DNA from: Dermanyssus gallinae
Taxonomy: Eukaryota; Arthropoda; Arachnida; Mesostigmata; Dermanyssidae
Direction: 5' to 3'
Assembly: GCA_003439945.1 (NCBI GenBank)
Contig: QVRM01001219.1
Location: 105,001 to 169,000 of the forward strand
DNA length: 64,000 nt
In this document: one piece after another, positions 58,826-64,000 of the stretch
Position numbering within the stretch: position 1 is the stretch's first letter
Layout of the letters: each line of letters begins with the position of its first letter
Made by a program: the position numbers and the translations under genes
Notes under the pieces: generated by a model
What the model was told of the DNA's origin: nothing
Seen by the model: the letters and a program-made list of their open reading frames with translations, nothing else
Databases searched by the model: none

Positions 58826-58840
58826 CTGCCCCCCCCTCTG
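58826..58840 (-). other. Polypurine tract
   Basis: Minus-strand CAGAGGGGGGGGCAG lies immediately before the 3' LTR, the usual plus-strand DNA primer position of LTR retroelements. Confidence 0.8.
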
Positions 58841-59190
58841 GACTGGCTCGTCCCGAGCCAAGCGTGTGTCTCGGGTTAGTGAGCATACAAACTCTTGGTG
58901 GTCGTTGGTTTGGAGGGGCTGGCTTAATGCGGGCGTAGGAGGTGGTCGGCTGGTCTATTAACCCGGACTGGTCACTGTGGTCGTCTCTGTCGTCGAACTG
59001 GATGTATGGCTTGGCTCTCGATACGTGGACTATCTGTCGATTGCGCCGCGGTCCTGGGGTGTTGGCTGTTTCCGTCGGTTCCACTTCCACGGTTGTCGGT
59101 CACTTTCACTATGATGTACGGCCCGAAGTGTCTTCTCTGGAGTTTGTCGGATTTACCGACTCTTTGACTCGTTGGGTGTGTGTGTGAGCA
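58841..59190 (-). pseudogene. Ty3/gypsy integrase C-terminal (GPY/F) fragment
   Basis: Minus-strand frames give KLQRRHFGPYIIVKVTDNRG, the GPY/F module, followed by GPRRNRQIVHVSRAKPYIQF and DDRDDHSDQ, the usual VHVxRLKPY end of Ty3/gypsy integrase. A frame change separates the two parts. The zinc-binding and DDE catalytic parts are absent. Confidence 0.85.
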
Positions 59191-59257
59191 CTAAGTCGTT
59201 TGCTCGGAACGATGGTTCTGTCTTGAACTCTGTCGTTCGTGGTCGGGTAGGTCGGGG

Positions 59258-59960
59258 TTGATCACTTGTCGGGTCTCGTCGCGCATGGACGGCCTCGTGA
59301 TCGGTCGGCGTCGGTGGCCTTGGTCGGGAAGCGTTGTCGGCGGCGTGAGTGGCCGTGCTCAGGGAGCGTCGGCTTCGGTAGCCGTGGTCAGAAAACGTAA
59401 TCGGCGTCGGTGGCCGTGGTCAGAGGTCGTAATCGGCGTCGGTGGCCGTGGTCGGGAGGCGTCGTCGGCTTCGGTGGCCGTGATCGGAGAGCGTCGGCTT
59501 CGGTAGCCGTGGTCAGAGGTCGTAATCGGCATCGGTGGCCGTGGTCGGGGGGCGTCGTCGGCTTCGGTGGCCGTGGACGGGAAACGTTGTCGGCGTCGGT
59601 GGCCGTGGTTTGGTCGTGGTTGATCGCGGTCGGTCGTTGTTCGGTTGCGGCCGTTGTGGTCGCCGTAGTCGTGTTGTGCGGTCATGCAATGCTGCAGCCG
59701 GGAGCAGCCTGGCTGGGCGAACTCATCCCCTGGCTGGCAGTGTTGTCCTGGTCGTTGTCGGTCGTGGTCGGTCGTTGTCTTGCTGGCAGTGTTGTCCTGG
59801 TCGTTGTCGGTCGTGGTCGGTCGTTGTCTTCTCGTTGTCGGTCGCGGTTCGGTCGTAGTCGGTTGCTTGTTCGTGATTGTTCGCGTCTTGGTCGTAGTCG
59901 GTCTGGTCGTAGTCGGTTGATCGCTTGTCGTCGGTCGCGTCTTGGTTCGGTCCGTTTGCT
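59258..59960. repeat. Minisatellite filling the element interior
   Basis: Tandem units built on CGTCGGTGGCCGTGGTCGG / CTTCGGTGGCCGTGGTC (59,300-59,620), then units of TTGTCCTGGTCGTTGTCGGT (59,740-59,840). The 203-codon minus frame (59,970-59,359) and the 252-codon plus frame across it are repeat-encoded. Confidence 0.85.
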
Positions 59961-60175
59961 GCGTGGCCACTGGTATTGTCCGTCGTCACCTCCGTTTGTT
60001 CGCGTATGTAACGAGTTCATTGTTCGGTCGGCGACGGTGTCCTGGTCGTTGCTAGTGGTCGGTCGTTGTCCAGTCGTGGTCGGTCGGTTGTTGTTCGTTG
60101 AGGTGCGTGCGCCGCGTGGTCACTGCATCGTCCGTTGTCGCCTCGGTTGGTTCGCCGCCCGTTGGTAGAGAGAGA

Positions 60176-60194
60176 TCGAAGCATCTCCACCAAA
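60176..60194 (-). other. Primer-binding-site-like start
   Basis: Just inside the 5' LTR, minus strand reads TTTGGTGGAGATGCTTCGAT. A TGG two bases after the LTR is the usual start of a tRNA primer site. The tRNA is not identified. The same sequence with few changes is at 1,762-1,779. Confidence 0.55.
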
Positions 60195-60714
60195 TGTAAC
60201 GATGTTGTGCTGTTACGCTGAATTACTGGGGATGGTAGCTCAGTCGGGCGGTTACTACGACACGAGGGACTTAGGTACGATGAATGACAACACGGAACGT
60301 AGGTCTGGCGTCAAGCGTAACCGGGCAGCGAATGGGTTTCGGCCATGCTGCCTCGGTCTATTTTATTCACTCAAGGTACGCCGTAGCGTTTATATAGTAA
60401 TAATGTTAAATGATGGAATCGAATCTTCTCGAACATTCGGCAACGGAAATTTCCACTCGTCCTCTTCGCTGATTGGTCGGTTTAAACTACGCATCATCAC
60501 AACGTGCATAGTCTCTGGTGGTGCCGTCGCCGCAGGTCAGGTACATAGGTCTGATGATGATGTTGCCGATGTGGCGCGACAGGTCGGCGGTGATGCACGT
60601 GCCATGTTGTCGTTGCCATGTAGCTGAGCGGTCTCATGTGGAGGCTGTTGCACGTTCGATGATGTGCTCGGTCGACTGTGGTGTCGTTGTGGTGTTGTGT
60701 CTTACTTCGTTACA
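60195..60714 (-). repeat. 5' LTR
   Basis: Right copy, 520 bp, ending CTTACTTCGTTACA before ATAT at 60,715-60,718. Confidence 0.93.
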
Positions 60715-60718
60715 ATAT

Positions 60719-61620
60719 CAAGGGTCTACCAGCAACATTTTTAACCATCGCTTTTGACAGCCAACAACGAATGGCAAATGACACACAATATACTGCCGGA
60801 TAACAACAACAACGCTACATTATGTACATTGTCAAATCAAATACAATTCAATTTTTTTCACCTTAGCGTCATTGTCATAGATAGTAATAACATAATGTGT
60901 ACAATTTAAGCTGAATTCATACAGTTCACGAGTGTCCGCCTTAACGACGCTTTGATTTCAAGTACGTGTGATAATCTCTCATTGTCGCCTTTACCGCAGA
61001 ACTTAGAGACACAATCGCTGAATTCGTAACAACTGCCAGTCAGTCATCGTATAAAATAATGGTCAAAGCCATACAGTGAAGTTCAACACAATAAACGTTT
61101 ATTTGTATGTCCTGCTCTCTTTCAACGATCTGAAGAAATGTTTGTAAAATTCTTGATTACAAATTTGAGGTTGTAGTCGGTCCTCCTCCCCGAATGATCT
61201 ATAGGCCCGTAAAACTGTATGGCTAAACGGCAGGCTGTCGGTTCCATCTCTCTTCATATCTTTAGAAAAGGTCCGTTTATGGCACATTCCAAATGCCACT
61301 TCTCATCTGGGAAGCAAGAATTCTATTGCAGATAGGCAGTGCTCTATAATCGGAAAGATCTTTATTGTGACTATGCTCATGGCTGTTTTAAGATCAATGT
61401 CACGTAGTTCAACAAGCAGTCCCGTGATCGCCGATGTTGGTACGACTATCTTTTTTTTTTTGTTTTTCTGGAAGGTTTTGGGAATGCATGATGCACATGC
61501 GCCACTAGCAGCCTGCGTGACTAGTGTGAGACTCGCAAACCCACTAAACCCGGATTCCTCCCCACTCCCCCAGCGGCATACGAACTTCCTCGAGTAAAGC
61601 CCATAATTTTGTCCATTTTA
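60719..61620. other. Unassigned DNA
   Basis: The first 40 bp may continue the split SINE. A minus frame at 61,299-61,099 has no recognisable motif but could be the 3' part of the LINE relic upstream of it on that strand. Confidence 0.4.
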
Positions 61621-61624
61621 GTTG

Positions 61625-62500
61625 TCTTTATTATTTCAACTGATTATCCGCGCACCATTTTGTTATTGTGTCTGGGTAAAAGTAAAGGTGCTCTCGTGAC
61701 TTTGCGAGTATAACCGGATCGTCTGCGTAAAGCGCTTCTTCTACTTTTATCTTGCAAGCACCCGCCCCCCCCCCGTTTGTCAGTAGTCCTATTCTAATAG
61801 TTATTGCCCAGCTTGTCTTGCCGACGATAAGGATATGTTTGTTTGTAATCGAACATACCATGCACGATAGTCGAATGCACACCATACATTCCCCTATGTC
61901 CTGGATGATATCTGGGACTTCCCTCTCATGCTGACTATACATATATGCATATCAAATAGTGACTTTTATCGTTCCAGTACTATTGTTTTTTTTTGCCAGA
62001 GCGCTTTTTGCCAGAGCGCTTTTTGCCATATCCCTTAAAATAGGATCCGGTGTATCCAGAGCAGTAAGCACGAAGTCGAAGTTCTTTGACAGCTCGAGAT
62101 AGGGTCTTCGCTTTTCCGAATCATCTGCGTGTTCTGCGACCCATCCACAATCGACGGAGCTATGATGACGAAGACGGGATAACGCCGTCGTGAACGAAAC
62201 AGTTACATTTCAGACAGGGTTTTTTCTGTGTGACCATGGATGTGTAGTAACCCTTCCAGGGTTCGAGTGTGTATGGTTTCTCTGCTCTTCCCACTATTCC
62301 ATTGAGCTTCGCTTGTCCTGCCGTGAGCCTGCCGAGAATTTTAGAACAGTTCAACGGGTGTAGGCCGTCAGAGTGGACCAGTTTACCACACGACGTACAT
62401 GAAAACTGTTCACAGACGGGGGCCCCTCACCTAATAGCTAACACCATACGGAAAGGGTTAGAATCCAGCATAATGACAAAGCGACGCAGGAGGGCAGGGC
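61625..62500 (-). pseudogene. LINE reverse-transcriptase relic with YADD
   Basis: Minus-strand frame 61,942-61,631 contains KIKVEEALYADDPVILAKSR with YADD at 61,718-61,729, then TITKWCADNQLK, the RT palm and following helix. Farther upstream (62,354-62,160) the wording is less clear. Short and broken; 5' and 3' limits are uncertain. Confidence 0.7.
61985..62025. repeat. Two-unit tandem repeat
   Basis: TTTTTGCCAGAGCGC occurs twice in tandem (period about 16 bp), followed by a third partial unit. Confidence 0.7.
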
Positions 62501-63264
62501 TTGAAGCCATCCTCCACTAAAGTATTGCTGAACCCCTAAAAACCGGCACGTTCTCCTATTGACGTAAGGAATCAAAGATAAGCCTTGTCGATTTTCCTTT
62601 TCATAGACTCCGTTGATCTAATAATGCAGCATTTATTATTAGCAGCTGGTTATTAGTGTTACTTTTGCTAGAATTTTTATTTACGTGTTAGATCAATATA
62701 ATTAAGTGAAGTGTGAACGTTTATCCTCGTTATTCCGTTCTCTCCTCCCGCTACTCTTAGCCCATTATTGTATTATTTTGCTTATTTGTTATCACAATAT
62801 TAATTTGTATATCACTAATATTTGAATAATAGTACATGCACCCGCTTTTTTTTCGACTCGCCCGAGTGAATTTGATGCCGCACTTAGAAACGTGCAGACT
62901 GCAGACATAGGTCACCAGCAATTGTCTATCGTTTTTTTTATTTTATTATTATTATATGGGAGGTCTGTGATCTGGGAATTTTTTTATGAACATGTGTGAT
63001 ATTACGGCTATTATTGTTGTTGTTGTTGCTGCTGCTGTTGTAACTGTTATTATTTTGTGTTTTCAAAGGCTGACCCGACAAACAACAATGCTGGCATCTT
63101 CGAATCTCGATCGTCTCGGTCAAGAGGTCGATTCCTGGCCATAATATCGTTATACTTCATCATATCCTGCAGTATGCCTGCTAGGCTGCAGCAGCTGCCG
63201 TTATCATGACATACAACAACAACAACTACCAATGAGTAATATCACAGGCCAGCAAGTTGTTTGC
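62501..63264. other. Unassigned DNA
   Basis: AT-rich, with a GTT/GCT triplet run at 63,010-63,045. No exon supported. Confidence 0.5.
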
Positions 63265-63385
63265 AAGTTAGTGTAAATGATTAGATATCTCAACATGTCC
63301 GGCCCTCGGTGTCTTGAAGATACGCCTCAGGATGAATTTCAAGCCAGTAGGGGACGGAGGATGGTCTAGAATAAAAACCACCTTA
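63265..63385 (+). mobile_element. SINE 3' fragment
   Basis: CATGTCCGGCCCTCGGTGTC through TTGAAGATACGCCTCAGGAT and GGATGGTCTAGAATAAAAAC matches the 3' half of the SINE at 33.2 and 52.3 kb. Confidence 0.75.
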
Positions 63386-63414
63386 TTCTTAATTTGTTTT
63401 TTATTTCTAGTATA

Positions 63415-64000
63415 AATTATGACAACAACAACAACAACAACTGTGACAACAGGACTAGCATCAACAACAACAACAATAACAACAACAACAACAACAATAA
63501 TAACCGCAACGACAACAACAACCTCTGCTGATTAAAGACAACGACAGACCGCCGGACAGCGGTGCCACACGCCGCCGCGTCGTTGGAATGTACCGCACGC
63601 CGAACGCGTATACGTCGACCGTCGTTCTCCTAATAACAAAACATACGAATAAACAAACAAACAAACAAGCGAACGCGCAGCGCCTTTCTTAACGGCGCAC
63701 CCACAGCGGCGGCACGGAAGCTGCAACGACAACAACAACAACAAGAGCAGACGAAAAAGCAAGCAGCAGCGGGCCAATAGCGGACTCATCAGGAGGAGAA
63801 TCATCACCAGGGTCATACAGACCACCGAGACAGCTGAGAAACGCAACAACAACAACAACAATAACAACAACACAAAACGCTTGTATGGAATTGTTGTAAT
63901 AAAAACACGGTGGTCACAATAACAACAAGCAACAACAAACAACATCGACAACAACAATAACAATCGTGCACTGTGTGTATATGGCTGGCGGTCGGAGGTG
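63415..64000. repeat. CAA-rich simple-sequence stretch
   Basis: CAA runs at 63,420-63,530, 63,728-63,745, 63,845-63,872 and 63,920-63,962, with unique sequence between. Leu/Cys-rich minus frames are repeat artefacts. Confidence 0.8.

Larger units (their letters stand above)
58306..60714 (-). mobile_element. Young, internally deleted Ty3/gypsy element
   Basis: 2,409 bp. Two 520-bp LTRs (58,306-58,825 and 60,195-60,714) start TG, end CA and keep a constant 1,889-bp offset wherever compared; their 141-codon open frames are identical. A polypurine tract (58,826-58,840), an integrase C-terminus and a primer-site-like start all place the element on the minus strand. The interior is only about 1.37 kb: gag, protease, RT and most of integrase are gone, so it could move only with proteins from another copy. 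ATAT duplications flank it. Confidence 0.92.

Noticed and set aside
59410..60168. 252-codon plus-strand frame
   Set aside because: Encoded by the minisatellite and antisense to the element.
1..64000. CRISPR arrays, prokaryotic operons, rRNA
   Set aside because: Repeats present are microsatellites, LTRs, SINEs and minisatellites. Nothing shows regularly spaced unique spacers or bacterial gene organisation.

Overview
This is nuclear DNA from an arthropod, most likely an acarine (mite or tick). The evidence is a spliced animal-type Cullin-3 gene, LINE C-termini resembling the repetitive elements often labelled 'tick transposon' (recalled, not searched), abundant (TA)n and (CAA)n microsatellites, mariner relics and miniature inverted-repeat elements, a tRNA-derived SINE family and Ty3/gypsy LTR elements. 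It shows no bacterial operons, CRISPR array or rRNA. The assignment to mites or ticks is inference; the assignment to arthropods is firmer.

Only one gene can be named with confidence: Cullin-3 (Cul3), minus strand, 52,780 down to 41,203. Six coding exons join in phase into an 831-residue product. The tiny first exon (23 codons, encoding KMRIRAFP) lies 7.7 kb upstream of exon 2. Intron 1 carries a decayed, near full-length LINE in the opposite orientation. The last exon gives Cul3 an unusual tail of about 70 residues.

A second, weaker locus is a plus-strand set of exons between 19.5 and 33.8 kb: 19,571-19,744; 20,476-20,610; 29,946-30,195; 30,675-30,793; 33,567-33,809. Two other exons may be alternatives: 22,320-22,751 and 28,902-29,306. 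The later exons encode a multi-pass membrane protein with a His/Asn-rich tail that I do not recognise.

Region by region: 0-5 kb holds LINE relics, one of them split by a rearranged pair of LTR-element insertions at ATAT sites. 5-19 kb is non-coding with LINE and SINE relics and microsatellites. 19-34 kb is the putative membrane-protein locus with inverted-repeat elements and mariner relics in its introns. 34-41 kb is mostly unassigned. 41-53 kb is Cul3. 53-58 kb is an extended simple-sequence zone. 58.3-60.7 kb is a young, internally deleted Ty3/gypsy element with apparently identical 520-bp LTRs, nested in a SINE. 61-64 kb holds another LINE relic, a SINE fragment and CAA repeats.

I did not find a demonstrably new biological system. 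The items most worth a second look are the Cul3 tail, the membrane-protein locus, the rearranged ATAT-flanked LTR composite at 1.7-3.4 kb, the minisatellites that occupy part of both LTR-element interiors, and the 31.5-32.1 kb repeat-flanked GC-rich block.
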